Origin: Legionellaceae bacterium
GTDB lineage: Bacteria > Pseudomonadota > Gammaproteobacteria > Legionellales > Legionellaceae
DNA: 64,000 bases
Assembly: GCA_029212465.1 (NCBI GenBank)
Contig: JARGNV010000006.1
Location: forward strand, 27,439 to 91,438
Direction: 5' to 3'
How positions within the stretch are numbered: position 1 is the stretch's first letter; each line of letters starts with the position of its first letter. Below are positions 36,951 to 46,769 of this stretch, in pieces. The notes below the pieces were generated by a model that searched no databases, was not told where the DNA came from, and saw only the letters and a program-made list of their open reading frames with translations. Position numbers and translations under genes: made by a program.

Positions 36951-37838
36951 TTAGACCTCAGCCTGCTCAATAAACACAGCTGAACTTGTCTGCTCATCAT
37001 CAGGAAAATCATGTACACCTTCACTCAGCGATATAGTCAACTGCTGCTGAAAGCTTTCAAAACGCGCCCTTTGAGCCGCTGTAGGCGTTGGATAATGCAA
37101 CATTTGATCAGACAAATAGCAATTCAGTTTAATGTGTGCTTTTTGGCAAGCGAGCGCTAACACCTCATCCAGACGATACCAAAGCTCAAGCCCAAATGCC
37201 TTTCTAAAATATACTCCTAAATTAGGTAGCACATCTAAATTAAACGTTTCTTCAAGTCCTAGAAAGGCAGCGTTACAAACCAGACGATGAAAAGTACCTG
37301 CTGGCGCGACCGCAGCTAATATATACCCATTAATCCCCCCATGAGAATGCCCTACCCAATTGATAGGTGAAAGCTCCGAAAAATAACGCCGCATCAAATA
37401 GATTAAATCTTGGAAATCATCACAATCAGCCCCCATTGGACTCCAATCAGGGTACGTTTCACAAAACTCGGAAAACCCCCAAAAAGCCTCTTTTTTTCGC
37501 TCACCTGTCCAACGTAAATCCATTCCAAAAACGCGATGTCCGCGACGCGCAAGCTTTAATCCATAATTAAGCGTGACATCATCTCTGTTTGAGAAGACTT
37601 CTTTTCTGCCGTCTTCATTGGTTTGATGCGCTGCAATCACAGGCGGTAAAAAACGACGCATTACAGGGTTTGCCACTGTAAAAATTAAGTCTTCGCCATA
37701 TCTATTCTTAGCGAGATAGTCCTGCAAAATAATACCTTCTTCAAGATAAGCCGATGAGATTTCTTTCACAAGTTCAGGTGCTTGATGTGCAGGTTGTGTA
37801 CCTAAGGCACACGCCAATAACTCACTGATATGCATCAT
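36951..37838 (-). CDS. Alpha/beta hydrolase
   Basis: A 295-residue hydrolase with the nucleophile elbow 'WVGHSHGGINGY' (Ser165, G-x-S-x-G form with His), a preceding 'GHRVFGMDLRWTGE' strand-helix and a probable acid/His late in the chain ('EGVHDFPDDE'). No signal peptide. The start ATG 37838 overlaps the end of the wzt-like gene (TGATG), so it is translated with the exporter; it is followed 32 bp later by the methyltransferase/glycosyltransferase fusion. An ester-removing or acyl-transfer role on the exported glycan is possible, but the substrate is unknown. Confidence 0.75.
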   Translation of the reverse strand: MMHISELLACALGTQPAHQAPELVKEISSAYLEEGIILQDYLAKNRYGEDLIFTVANPVMRRFLPPVIAAHQTNEDGRKEVFSNRDDVTLNYGLKLARRGHRVFGMDLRWTGERKKEAFWGFSEFCETYPDWSPMGADCDDFQDLIYLMRRYFSELSPINWVGHSHGGINGYILAAVAPAGTFHRLVCNAAFLGLEETFNLDVLPNLGVYFRKAFGLELWYRLDEVLALACQKAHIKLNCYLSDQMLHYPTPTAAQRARFESFQQQLTISLSEGVHDFPDDEQTSSAVFIEQAEV

Positions 37839-39613
37839 AGTGACTCACATTGCCAAGCGATTGGGTGTACTACAAGGCCACGCTCCATTTGACAATCGTG
37901 CGGAGGAATCACTTTAATACGATACTGACGGGTTCGGACACACAGTGGCTCATCGATTGTGTTTTTCTCCGTTTTTTTATCGTAAATACCTACAGAGATA
38001 ATATACTCACCAGCACCCACCATAAGTGGCTCAAAGCGAGCCTGTGTAGTACCAGAATACCCATGTTTTGTCGTAGACACAAAATCAGAAATAACTTGCG
38101 TGACACAACGCCCATCCATGCCATAAAAAGTCACCACAAAAGCCATTGCTTCGAGTGCTTCTTTTGCCATCCAGTCAATTTTGACGCGGAGCACCTCTCC
38201 AAACACAAATACACGTTGCGATGTGCCAGACGCATCTAGAAAATCAACGCCTTCTATTGAGGCACGTTTATCCCCATAGGTAAATGCTTCATCCTTTTTA
38301 GGCGTTGCATCCGGAGCCAGTTTCACTGCTGCATCCAATGCATCCAGCCTAAATGTTTGGGTTGTCAAAGCGCTTTTACCGGCTGTTTTACGCGCTATAG
38401 AGCCAATGGTTTCATATGACTTGCCATTAAAAACTTGACACAACACATCTTCTTTTGCCGGGTTTCCTGCATGACACACATCAACTGAAAACTCCTCAAG
38501 CTCACCTAAGCCAACAGGTATTTTAAGATTCAAAGGTGCATGCTGATAGCGCCCTTTGTAGTCAGAAAATTCACGATAAGTCCGTTGATTACTATCTGTT
38601 TTTGGTAACCCCCAATCCGTATCTGACTGAGCCGTTAATAGGTGTATTTGCTGGGTTCTATCATCATCTAAAGCCCCCCCCACCAACAAGCGATGTACGA
38701 CTTCTTCTTTATGTTTTAAACGCACTTCATAAAAACGCACGGGCAACTCAGGATGTTCACCTGAGGCTGTTACAAAACGCATAATGAGGGGTTTTTCAAT
38801 TTCGTCGTCTGTCAGTAGTGTTTTAGCATCACCGCGGCTCATTTTTAAGTTAACTGCACGTAGACGGAGTTCTTCTTGTTTTCGAATCGATGCAGCATAC
38901 TGCTTGCCGACTTCTATGGGGTTATCGTCCGAAATAATTTGCCCCCTCTCTATCCAAATGGCACGATTACATACCATTTGAACCGCTGCAACATCATGTG
39001 ACACAAACAAAACTGTTGTACCTTCTGATGTTAAATCTTTCATGCGTTTTGCCGATTTTCCTGCAAAATAAGCATCCCCCGCACCAAGAATTTCATCAAT
39101 AATTAAAATATCCGGGCGTATTGCAGTACTTGCAGCAAAAGCAAGTCGTGCATACATACCCGAAGAATAAATTTTAACTGGCTTATCGATAAAATCTTCT
39201 AACTCTGAGAACTCTAATACCTCTTCAAATAACTGGTTAGCACGCTTTCCAACAACACCCTGATAAGCAAATGCAGAAAATACGTTTTTCCGGCCTGTTA
39301 ATTCAGGATGAAACCCAGTCCCAAGCTCCATTAAAGCCTGTATCTTGCCCGCCACTTTAATCGTGCCTGAACTTGGCTTAATAATGCCTGCTATTAATTT
39401 GAGTAATGTACTTTTACCCGCACCATTTCGACCGATAAGCCCCAATCGCTCTCCTGGGTAAATAGTAAGATTTAAATCACGAAAAGCCCAAAACTCATCA
39501 TAACTTAACTTACGTAACGGAAAGCCAATGGCATCAAGCATCCGATGCCTCGGTGACTGATAAGTACGATACAACTTTGAAACGTTATCTAACTGAATAA
39601 TAGGCTTACACAT
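37835..39613 (-). CDS. ABC transporter ATP-binding protein, Wzt-type with C-terminal glycan-binding region
   Basis: A 592-residue Wzt-like protein of O-antigen/teichoic-acid type exporters. The nucleotide-binding domain has Walker A 'GLIGRNGAGKSTLLKLIAG' near residue 62, the signature 'KIYSSGMYARLAFA' near 148 and Walker B 'PDILIIDEILGAGD' near 168, with the typical 'AYFAGKSAKRM' and 'VLFVSHDVAAVQMVC'. After residue 250 there is a long C-terminal extension of about 340 residues, roughly two beta-sandwich units, matching the glycan-recognition domain of Wzt. The frame opens at 39655, but ATG 39613, overlapping the permease stop by 8 bp, is the family start. A G8 tract lies in the C-terminal part. 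Confidence 0.9.
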   Translation of the reverse strand: MCKPIIQLDNVSKLYRTYQSPRHRMLDAIGFPLRKLSYDEFWAFRDLNLTIYPGERLGLIGRNGAGKSTLLKLIAGIIKPSSGTIKVAGKIQALMELGTGFHPELTGRKNVFSAFAYQGVVGKRANQLFEEVLEFSELEDFIDKPVKIYSSGMYARLAFAASTAIRPDILIIDEILGAGDAYFAGKSAKRMKDLTSEGTTVLFVSHDVAAVQMVCNRAIWIERGQIISDDNPIEVGKQYAASIRKQEELRLRAVNLKMSRGDAKTLLTDDEIEKPLIMRFVTASGEHPELPVRFYEVRLKHKEEVVHRLLVGGALDDDRTQQIHLLTAQSDTDWGLPKTDSNQRTYREFSDYKGRYQHAPLNLKIPVGLGELEEFSVDVCHAGNPAKEDVLCQVFNGKSYETIGSIARKTAGKSALTTQTFRLDALDAAVKLAPDATPKKDEAFTYGDKRASIEGVDFLDASGTSQRVFVFGEVLRVKIDWMAKEALEAMAFVVTFYGMDGRCVTQVISDFVSTTKHGYSGTTQARFEPLMVGAGEYIISVGIYDKKTEKNTIDEPLCVRTRQYRIKVIPPHDCQMERGLVVHPIAWQCESL

Positions 39614-40391
39614 AATCACTAAATAAAGGCTTAAGTCGATTAAAGAAAAAGCCACCCATCAAAAGCATGGCAATTGAAAACACAGAAAATATCATCCACA
39701 ACTCCGGACGTAATTCACCTAAAAAAGCTGCACTGCGATACAGCATAATTAAGTAATACAGAGGATTAGGATACATCAGTGGCATGAGCTCGGGTGGAAT
39801 CATATCTTGCGTATACGCAATGGGAGACACCAGCATTAAAAAAAGTACTAGAATACCAATCATTTGCCCCAAGTCAGGCAAAAACACGTTTACTGCAGAA
39901 AATATCCAAATCAGTCCAATAGTAAATAGGATTTGTAACAGGAAAATAATGGGAACCAGCAGTTGGGTTGCATGAAACACCCCATGAGACCACAAAGCCA
40001 AATGCAACAAGAAAAGCCCTACCAGCATGGTTACACTACTGGTAATAACGGCCTTCACAGGCACAAGCTCTATCGGAAATAAGGTATTCTTGATAAGGCC
40101 CTTATTACTACTTACAGACGTGACACCGGTACCCAGTGCCTCAGCAAAGCCAATAAAAGGCACCAACCCACAAAAAATGAGTAGCAGATAATCATGCGTT
40201 GCATATTCTAATGTACGTACATGAAAAATCATGGTGTATACAACTGCATAAAGGCCGAGAAACAATAAAGGATAAAGAATAGCCCATGCAAGACCCAAGA
40301 CCGTTCCTTTAAATCGAACCACAATATCCGTTAAGCTCGTCGCCCAAAGCATTCGGCGATTAAGCCATACGGTCGCTAATGAATCCATCAT
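39606..40391 (-). CDS. ABC-2 type polysaccharide export permease (Wzm-like)
   Basis: A 261-residue ABC-2 permease with six membrane segments. Typical features of Wzm/KpsM proteins: 'TDIVVRFKGTVLGLAWAILYPLL' at the N-terminal amphipathic connector (first 20 residues: TDIVVRFKGTVLGLAWAILY), 'LIKNTLFPIELVPVKAVI' in the middle and 'PIAYTQDMIPPELMPLMYPNPLYY', here recognised by its 'SPIAYT' and 'NPLYYLI' segments. GAGGT lies before ATG 40391. It is the first gene of the minus-strand export operon that continues with wzt-like, hydrolase and fusion transferase genes. Confidence 0.9.
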   Translation of the reverse strand: MMDSLATVWLNRRMLWATSLTDIVVRFKGTVLGLAWAILYPLLFLGLYAVVYTMIFHVRTLEYATHDYLLLIFCGLVPFIGFAEALGTGVTSVSSNKGLIKNTLFPIELVPVKAVITSSVTMLVGLFLLHLALWSHGVFHATQLLVPIIFLLQILFTIGLIWIFSAVNVFLPDLGQMIGILVLFLMLVSPIAYTQDMIPPELMPLMYPNPLYYLIMLYRSAAFLGELRPELWMIFSVFSIAMLLMGGFFFNRLKPLFSDYV

Positions 40392-40607
40392 ATTACCTCT
40401 TCAAAAAACTGCGTGTACTCAGGTACATTCTGTAGCAATTACGAAAATATACGCGAGGATTGTCTCACGAATGATGCCCTTTTTGTATCCCCATCGCTAA
40501 ACTTCATAACAAGCCATTGTGAATACATACCCTCACCTAAATTGATTTAACAAAAGAAATCTATCTATGGTATGGTTTGCAAAAACTTTTATGCAATAGG
40601 TACACAC

Positions 40608-41858
40608 GTGCACGCCACTTCACGCAACATACTCATGATAACGACCGACCATTTAATGATTGACCGTCGTATTTTGCAAGAAGCAAAATCATTAGTAGGC
40701 AAAGGGCATCGTGTCACCTTGCTTGCAGGGTTCGAATGTCCAGAAGCAATCACGTATGAAAAAGATGGCATCCAAATAAAACGCTTTGTATATGACTGGG
40801 AAGACACACGTTTTACGTCTCTTGCAAAGCGATTCAAACTCAATGCAAACTCCATCATTCATCGCATAAGCGCGCGCTTGTTCCGCTTGTGGGCCAACCG
40901 CATTGCACGCCTCAACTCTTTTAACCACTTTGTACTAAGAAACATGCTAAAGCACCCAGTTGATATCATTCACGTACATGACTATCCCATGCTTGCTGTG
41001 GGTGTTGCGTTTGCACGACTTAAAAAAATTCCTTTGGTGTATGATGCACACGAACTGTATTACGCTCAAGTGCAACTTCCTAAAAAAGTACAAAAAAGAT
41101 ATCGCCGCCTTGAGTCTAAACTTATCCCGCATGCATCAGAAGTGATTACAGTAAACCCCTACATCGCTCAATTAATGGCGCAGCGATTTAAAATGGCAAC
41201 ACCTCCACATACCTTATTTAACGCATCGCCCCTAAGACCCATCCAATCAGGCAACCAATTGCGCACACAATTTAATATTGCGCCATCAACTCACATCGTA
41301 CTCTATCAAGGATGGATTTCTGATAATCGAGGCATTCATCATATTGTTGAGGCCGCAAGCCACTTTGATGAAAATATCGCTCTTGTCATTATTGGGTACG
41401 GTGATTACGAAAAAAAGCTAAAAATACTGGCTCATGAGTTACACCTTGAAGAGCGCGTCTTTTTTTACGGTGGTGTTGCATCAGACAAGCTTCACGCACT
41501 CACCTGTGAGGCAAGCATCGGCATTATTCCGTATCATGGCGTTGATGAGAACAATCATTACTGCAGCCCCAATAAACTCTTTGAATTTACCGTTGCAGGG
41601 CTCCCCTTCATCTCGAACGATTTACCTTTTTTGCATGATATCGCAACACAATACGGGCACGGCATACTGGCTAACTTAAAATCTGCTCAGTCTATTGCGA
41701 CAACAGTCAATCAAGTTTTGAGTGACCCTGACACGTTAAGCGAGCTCAAAGCATCTGCGCTTAAAGCACGCGAACAATTAAACTGGGAGGTTGAAGCAGA
41801 AAAGCTCTTTAACATTTATGATAAGCTCACTCCAAAGCTTCAAACTGCCTCTACCTGA
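40608..41858 (+). CDS. GT4-family glycosyltransferase
   Basis: A retaining GT-B glycosyltransferase. N-terminal domain: 'NILMITTDHLMIDRRILQEA', 'GHRVTLLAG', 'VDIIHVHDYPMLAVG', 'IPLVYDAHELYY'. C-terminal domain: 'HIVLYQGWISDNRGIHHIVEA', 'FFYGGVASDKL' and 'NNHYCSPNKLFEFTVAGLPF', the nucleotide-sugar site with Glu. The frame is open from ATG 40572, but a possible promoter (TTGATT, 18 bp, TATGGT at 40566-40571) would make that leaderless; GTG 40608 with AATAGG upstream is preferred. It is divergent from the Wzm/Wzt operon and 51 bp upstream of lepA; a role in the same glycan pathway is likely. Confidence 0.85.
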   Translation: MHATSRNILMITTDHLMIDRRILQEAKSLVGKGHRVTLLAGFECPEAITYEKDGIQIKRFVYDWEDTRFTSLAKRFKLNANSIIHRISARLFRLWANRIARLNSFNHFVLRNMLKHPVDIIHVHDYPMLAVGVAFARLKKIPLVYDAHELYYAQVQLPKKVQKRYRRLESKLIPHASEVITVNPYIAQLMAQRFKMATPPHTLFNASPLRPIQSGNQLRTQFNIAPSTHIVLYQGWISDNRGIHHIVEAASHFDENIALVIIGYGDYEKKLKILAHELHLEERVFFYGGVASDKLHALTCEASIGIIPYHGVDENNHYCSPNKLFEFTVAGLPFISNDLPFLHDIATQYGHGILANLKSAQSIATTVNQVLSDPDTLSELKASALKAREQLNWEVEAEKLFNIYDKLTPKLQTAST

Positions 41859-41909
41859 AATGGCAAATTTAGGCTAAAATATGGCATTTGCTATTGAGTA
41901 TAAAAATTA

Positions 41910-43715
41910 GTGACTGATTTAACCTTAATCCGTAACTTCTCGATTATTGCCCATATCGACCACGGAAAATCAACGCTTGCCGACCGATTCATTCAGTACT
42001 GCGGCGGTTTAAGCGAACGTGAGATGAGCGCGCAAGTCCTTGATTCAATGGACATTGAGCGCGAACGTGGCATTACCATCAAAGCGCAAAGTGTCTCACT
42101 GAACTATACCGCAAAAGACGGTAAAACCTATTTGCTTAATTTTATCGATACACCAGGGCACGTTGATTTTAGTTATGAGGTGTCCCGAAGCCTTGCTGCC
42201 TGTGAAGGTGCGCTGTTAGTGGTTGATGCCGCACAAGGCGTTGAAGCACAAACGGTTGCTGTTTGTTACACCGCTATTGAACAATCACTTGAAGTGTTGC
42301 CCGTACTCAATAAAATCGACTTACCCCAAGCAGATCCTGATGCCGTATGTGCTGAAATTGAAGATATTATCGGCATTGATGCAACCGGTGCTATTCATAC
42401 TAGCGCCAAGACAGGCTTAGGTATACAAGATGTGCTTGAAGCAATTGTTGCGGAAGTGCCCCCGCCACAAGGTGAAATAGAAGCACCCCTGGAAGCACTC
42501 ATTATTGACTCCTGGTTTGATAGTTACCTTGGGGTTATTTCGCTTGTTCGTATTGTTAATGGCAGCCTTAGAAAGGGTCAAAAAATGCGGGTTATGTCAA
42601 CAGGCCGCAGCTATGATGTTGACCAAATTGGGGTTTTTACCCCCAAACGCACCCCAACCGACATGCTGCATGCAGGCGAAGTAGGGTATGTCGTTGCAGG
42701 TATTAAGGAGATTCAGGGAGCACCTGTTGGTGATACGCTCACTTTAGAAAAAAACCCAACCAAAGCTCCACTGCCTGGGTTTCAACGTGTCAAACCACAA
42801 GTCTATGCAGGTTTATTCCCCATTCAATCAGATGCTTTTGAAGCATTTCGCGACGCACTCGCAAAACTCAGCTTGAACGATGCCTCACTGTTTTATGAGC
42901 CTGAGTCTTCCGATGCACTCGGATTTGGTTTCCGCTGTGGATTTTTAGGGATGCTGCACATGGAAATCATTCAAGAGCGCCTTGAACGCGAGTATAATCT
43001 CGACTTAATCTCAACCGCCCCAACCGTAGTCTACAAAGTCGTCACAACAAAAGGTGAGACTTTAATGATTGATAATCCCTCGCGTCTGCCGCCCACACAG
43101 CACGTTGATGAGCTCCTAGAGCCTATTGTGCGTGCCAATATTTTAGTGCCTGAAAAACATCTAGGCCCCATTATCAGCCTATGCGTTGAGCGCCGTGGTG
43201 TTCAAGTCAGCATGACTTACAGTGGTCGTCAAATTGCGATTACTTATGACTTACCAATGAGTGAAGTCGTCTCTGACTTTTTCGATCGCATCAAATCAGC
43301 CAGTCGCGGTTATGCATCGCTTGATTATAATTTTTTACGTTTTGATGCAGCCAACTTGGTGCGTATGGATATTTTAATTAATAGCGAAAAAGTGGATGCT
43401 TTGGCCTTAATTGTGCATAAAGATAATGCGCAAGCCAAAGGACGTGAACTCACTGAGCGCATGCGCGAAATTATTCCGCGTCAAATGTTTGATGTGGCTA
43501 TTCAAGCAGCTATTGGCAACCAAATTATTGCGCGACAAACCGTTAAAGCACTCCGAAAAAATGTGACCGCTAAATGTTATGGTGGTGATATTTCACGTAA
43601 GAAAAAGTTGCTTGAAAAACAAAAAGCAGGTAAAAAACGCATGAAGCAAATTGGACATGTTGAAATTCCACAAGAAGCCTTCATGGCCGTTTTCCGCTCT
43701 GAAAGAAAAAAATAA
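41910..43715 (+). CDS. lepA: Elongation factor 4 (LepA)
   Basis: LepA (601 residues) is the ribosome-bound translational GTPase EF4. G1 '[13 protein letters not shown]' near residue 15, G2 'RGITIKAQ', G3 'DTPGHVDF', G4 'NKIDLPQA' and G5 'SAKTG' are all present, followed by EF-G-like domains and the LepA-specific C-terminus, rich in Lys/Arg ('[20 protein letters not shown]'). It starts with GTG 41910. It is the first gene of lepA-lepB-rnc, the standard operon. Confidence 0.98.
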   Translation: MTDLTLIRNFSIIAHIDHGKSTLADRFIQYCGGLSEREMSAQVLDSMDIERERGITIKAQSVSLNYTAKDGKTYLLNFIDTPGHVDFSYEVSRSLAACEGALLVVDAAQGVEAQTVAVCYTAIEQSLEVLPVLNKIDLPQADPDAVCAEIEDIIGIDATGAIHTSAKTGLGIQDVLEAIVAEVPPPQGEIEAPLEALIIDSWFDSYLGVISLVRIVNGSLRKGQKMRVMSTGRSYDVDQIGVFTPKRTPTDMLHAGEVGYVVAGIKEIQGAPVGDTLTLEKNPTKAPLPGFQRVKPQVYAGLFPIQSDAFEAFRDALAKLSLNDASLFYEPESSDALGFGFRCGFLGMLHMEIIQERLEREYNLDLISTAPTVVYKVVTTKGETLMIDNPSRLPPTQHVDELLEPIVRANILVPEKHLGPIISLCVERRGVQVSMTYSGRQIAITYDLPMSEVVSDFFDRIKSASRGYASLDYNFLRFDAANLVRMDILINSEKVDALALIVHKDNAQAKGRELTERMREIIPRQMFDVAIQAAIGNQIIARQTVKALRKNVTAKCYGGDISRKKKLLEKQKAGKKRMKQIGHVEIPQEAFMAVFRSERKK

Positions 43716-43732
43716 AAGCAGGAGTTAACCGC

Positions 43733-44488
43733 ATGAGCTTTCCCTTACTACTCGTGATACTCACCACTTTAAGTGGTGCACTAGTGCTCATTGATAAACT
43801 TTTATGGTCTAAAAGGCGCCCTGAAGCAGCCAAAGAACCTAAGATGGTTGAGTATGCGCGTGACTTCTTTCCTATTTTTCTGATTGTCTTATTACTGCGT
43901 TCATTTTTAGTGGAAGCATTTCGTATTCCTTCAGGATCGCTTGAGCCAACCTTGCAAATTGGTGATTTTGTTGCCGTCAACAAATTTACCTACGGGCTTC
44001 ATTTACCTGTACTTGAAACCCGCATTATTCCCATAAGCCACCCTAAAACGGGTGATATTGTTGTCTTTAGGTGGCCACCCGGTCCATCCTTCGACTATAT
44101 CAAGCGTGTTATTGGCGTTCCGGGTGACGTCGTTTCCTATCATGATAAAAAGCTTACCATTAACGGTAAAGAAATGCCGCAACAGTTTGCTGAGTACACG
44201 GTTGATGAAAGCTCAGGTAAAGCCGTTGCACGCTATACAGAAAACTTAAATGGCGTCATACACGATATTTATATCGATCCCAAAGATAGCCCTGTTGACT
44301 TTGATGTAACCGTCCCTGAAGGCCACTACTTTGTGTTAGGAGACAATCGCGATGCCAGTGCAGATAGTCGTTTTTGGGGCTATTTGCCAGAAGAAAATTT
44401 ACGCGGGCGCGCCTTTTTTGTATGGCTGAGCTGGAATAGTAAAAAACATACCATTCGATGGGAAAACATTGGCCATGTATTAAAATGA
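43733..44488 (+). CDS. lepB: Signal peptidase I
   Basis: LepB (251 residues) removes signal peptides at the periplasmic face. An N-terminal membrane helix ('LLLVILTTLSGALVLIDKLL') and a second one ('FFPIFLIVLLLRSFLVEAFR') precede the catalytic Ser in 'IPSGSLEPTLQIGDFV' (near residue 73) and the catalytic Lys in 'YIKRVIGVPGD' (near 125). The box 'GDNRDASADSRFWG' near residue 203 is invariant in the family. GGAG 9 bp upstream supports ATG 43733. It is 17 bp after lepA and 10 bp before rnc. Confidence 0.97.
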   Translation: MSFPLLLVILTTLSGALVLIDKLLWSKRRPEAAKEPKMVEYARDFFPIFLIVLLLRSFLVEAFRIPSGSLEPTLQIGDFVAVNKFTYGLHLPVLETRIIPISHPKTGDIVVFRWPPGPSFDYIKRVIGVPGDVVSYHDKKLTINGKEMPQQFAEYTVDESSGKAVARYTENLNGVIHDIYIDPKDSPVDFDVTVPEGHYFVLGDNRDASADSRFWGYLPEENLRGRAFFVWLSWNSKKHTIRWENIGHVLK

Positions 44489-44498
44489 GACCTGCTCC

Positions 44499-45179
44499 AT
44501 GACTCACATTAATACCCAAGCGCTTTGCTCGCACCTACAGTACACATTCAAATCTAAAAAAGCGTTACAGCAAGCACTCACACACCGAAGCTTTGGTACA
44601 CCTCATAATGAACGGCTTGAGTTTTTAGGTGACGCTGTTTTAAATTTGGTGATTGCTGATGCGCTACTAAAGCGCTACCCAGACCTACCCGAAGGCAAAC
44701 TGAGTCCGATGCGCGCTGCGCTTGTTAAAGGTGAAACGCTTGCATGTATTGCGAAAGAACTCAGTTTAAATGAGTACCTGCTGCTCGGGCCTGGGGAGAT
44801 TAAAACCAAAGGAGCCCACCGCACCTCTATTTTAGCGGATGCATTAGAGGCTATTTTTGGCGCTATATTTCTTGACGGGGGATTTACAGCCGCTGAAGCA
44901 GCCATTTTGCATGTATATCACGCACGCCTTGAAGCCCATAATGCCAAACAAGCGGCAAACACTGATTTCAAAACCGCCTTACAAGAATACTTGCATGCGC
45001 ATAAAATACCTCTGCCGACTTATAGACTCATACAAACTAAAGGGGCAGCACATACGCAAACCTTCCACGTAACGTGCAGCATTGATACGCTCAATATATC
45101 AAAAACAGGCCAGGGCCCCACTCGCCGTAAAGCAGAACAAATGGCCGCCAGCGCACTCTTAAAGCACCTAAAAAAGTAA
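44499..45179 (+). CDS. rnc: Ribonuclease III
   Basis: RNase III (226 residues) cleaves double-stranded RNA in rRNA and mRNA processing. The catalytic motif 'HNERLEFLGDAVLNLVIAD' is near residue 36 (Glu and Asp metal ligands), with 'LADALEAIFGAIFLDGG' supplying the later ligands. A C-terminal dsRNA-binding domain starts near residue 155 ('FKTALQEYLHAHKIPLPTY') and ends with 'RRKAEQMAASALLKHL'. It follows lepB directly. The usual next gene era is absent; an inverted-repeat remnant and rnpB follow instead. Confidence 0.97.
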   Translation: MTHINTQALCSHLQYTFKSKKALQQALTHRSFGTPHNERLEFLGDAVLNLVIADALLKRYPDLPEGKLSPMRAALVKGETLACIAKELSLNEYLLLGPGEIKTKGAHRTSILADALEAIFGAIFLDGGFTAAEAAILHVYHARLEAHNAKQAANTDFKTALQEYLHAHKIPLPTYRLIQTKGAAHTQTFHVTCSIDTLNISKTGQGPTRRKAEQMAASALLKHLKK

Positions 45180-45242
45180 CCCCGCGCAGCACCCCCAAAG
45201 ACTCCATCATAACCCGTTGAACTTTAGGGTGTGTGACGATTG

Positions 45243-45267
45243 GCTTCGCAACGACACTTAAAATTCA
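45243..45267. repeat. Second copy of the inverted-repeat element end
   Basis: A 25-bp stretch here, beginning GCTTCGCAACGACACTTAAA, is identical to 11727-11751. Only the right-hand end of the element is preserved. It lies between rnc and rnpB. Confidence 0.6.
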
Positions 45268-45326
45268 GGTTATTTATGGGCTTTGCTGATGTTTACCCCA
45301 AAGGGGTTAGAGTACTTGCAATAAAA

Positions 45327-45706
45327 TAAGTCGGTCGGTAAGCCGGGTTCTGTCGTGGACAGCCATTCATCTGGGGCAAACGTCACCGCTTGCCTCAAGC
45401 AGCCTACCCTGATTGCACGCGAGCCACGTGTTAGGTCTTTTCGGCCCACCAATCTCTATTTGGCCTTGCTCCGAGCGGGGTTTTCCCTGCCACGCTTGTT
45501 ACCAAACGCGCGGTGCGCTCTTACCGCACCATTTCACCCTTACCTAAACACTTAAAGCCCCAAAGAGGCTTTAAGCAGGCGGTATATTTTCTGTGGCACT
45601 TTCCGTAGGCTCACGCCCCCCAGGTGTTACCTGGCGCTCTACTCTATGGAGCCCGGACTTTCCTCCCTTTACGCAAGGTAAAGAGCGGCTGCCTGACCGA
45701 CTTAGC
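45327..45706 (-). ncRNA. rnpB: RNase P RNA (M1 RNA)
   Basis: On the minus strand the ends pair through P1 (AAGTCGGTC near 45703 with GACCGACTT near 45328). Between them are the recognisable bacterial type A core features: GAGGAAAGTCCGGGC after P4 5' side, the AGAGTAGA-like segment, and 'GCCGGCTTACCGACC'-like 3' end with 'ACAGAACCCGGCTTA' near 45340. RNase P RNA is the catalytic part of the enzyme that matures tRNA 5' ends. A good promoter places the start at about 45705. The ends are estimates of a few bases. Confidence 0.93.
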
Positions 45707-45711
45707 CACGC

Positions 45712-45740
45712 ATCATACCGAAATGACACAGATTTGTCGA
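45712..45740 (-). promoter_or_regulatory. Sigma-70 promoter of rnpB
   Basis: On the minus strand TCGACA (45740-45735) and TATGAT (45717-45712) are separated by exactly 17 bp, ending 6-7 bp before the expected 5' end of rnpB. Confidence 0.7.
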
Positions 45741-45760
45741 CCCAAACACCTTAAAATAGC

Positions 45761-46048
45761 TTATTCTTCACGCGTACCGATAAATTCTTCGTCAAAGTAA
45801 CGCTTTAATTTTGTTCTTAATGTGCCACGGCTAACACCCAATACACGTGCAGCACGTGATTGGTTATAACGAGTCATCTCCATGACTGTACGGAACAATG
45901 GTGCTTCTACTTCTTCAATAATGAGTTGATACAAATTTAAATTCGCATCTTTGCTGTTTGCTGTTGTCAAGTATGCTTTAACCGCATGCATGACATGTTC
46001 TGCTAACCCATCCTGTTGAAGCCGAACTTCCTCTGATACCACGCTCAT
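45761..46048 (-). CDS. fis: DNA-binding protein Fis
   Basis: Fis (95 residues) is the nucleoid protein that bends DNA and activates stable-RNA promoters. The C-terminal helix-turn-helix 'NQSRAARVLGVSRGTLRTKL' is nearly that of enteric Fis, preceded by the dimerisation helices ('IIEEVEAPLFRTVMEMTRY'). ATG 46048 is used because GGAG precedes it by 7 bp; the frame also opens at TTG 46060. Unlike in enterobacteria it is not behind dusB; it lies directly upstream of rnpB on the same strand. Confidence 0.93.
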   Translation of the reverse strand: MSVVSEEVRLQQDGLAEHVMHAVKAYLTTANSKDANLNLYQLIIEEVEAPLFRTVMEMTRYNQSRAARVLGVSRGTLRTKLKRYFDEEFIGTREE

Positions 46049-46228
46049 TTTTTTCTCCAATCAATAAATTAACACTAAAAATTTTGACGCAAAAAACCAG
46101 GACCTGTTAAGATCCTCCAAATTTCGTGGGCTTAATAATACCAGATATTTCAAAGACTGTAAACATTGATTCAATGATATGCAGGGCTTTTTTTGTTCTT
46201 TTTGCCCCCATCTCGACTAGGCCGCCTT

Positions 46229-46597
46229 TTAGTCCACAGTAAAGCTTTCACCGCAACCACACTGCCCTGTCTGATTCGGATTACGGAACACAAACTGAGC
46301 ATTAAGGCCTTGCTTTACATAGTCTACTTCAACACCCTTTAGAAAAGGATAACTTTTTTCAGCCAAACACATTACATAATCGTCATTTAATGGCAAGACA
46401 ATATCCTGAGAGTCAATTACATCAATGTAATCTACAACGTATGATAGCCCAGAGCAGCCGGTCTTTTTCACTGAAAAACGAATTCCCTTACTTCCAGGCT
46501 TTTTCATCAGGTAAGATACAATATGTCGCTTTGCCGCTTCTGTTAACATCATAGAAGGGGTTTTTGATGGTATATGTTGCTGAACCACGTCACTCAT
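46229..46597 (-). CDS. A-type iron-sulfur carrier protein (IscA/ErpA/SufA family)
   Basis: A 122-residue HesB/IscA-type protein that carries Fe-S clusters to target enzymes. The three ligand cysteines are in 'TGCSGLSYVVDY' (Cys near residue 48) and the C-terminal 'GQCGCGESFTVD'. The N-terminal helix 'SMMLTEAAKRHIVSYLMKKP' is typical. It stands alone, so ErpA, IscA and SufA cannot be separated; ErpA, usually monocistronic, is a fair guess. ATG 46597 is chosen over ATG 46609 because GGAG lies 6 bp before it. Confidence 0.88.
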   Translation of the reverse strand: MSDVVQQHIPSKTPSMMLTEAAKRHIVSYLMKKPGSKGIRFSVKKTGCSGLSYVVDYIDVIDSQDIVLPLNDDYVMCLAEKSYPFLKGVEVDYVKQGLNAQFVFRNPNQTGQCGCGESFTVD

Positions 46598-46769
46598 CAC
46601 TGACTCCATTTAACAATTTTGAACATTAAACAGCCACCTTATCCTGCTGAAAGTGGCTTCATGCGGTGCCACATGTCTGTCTGAGTTTAATTCGAATAAA
46701 TAGCACAAAAAAAATGGAATATTAGCAGATTAAATACATTAATAATAGTGGATACCAACAACCAATCGC

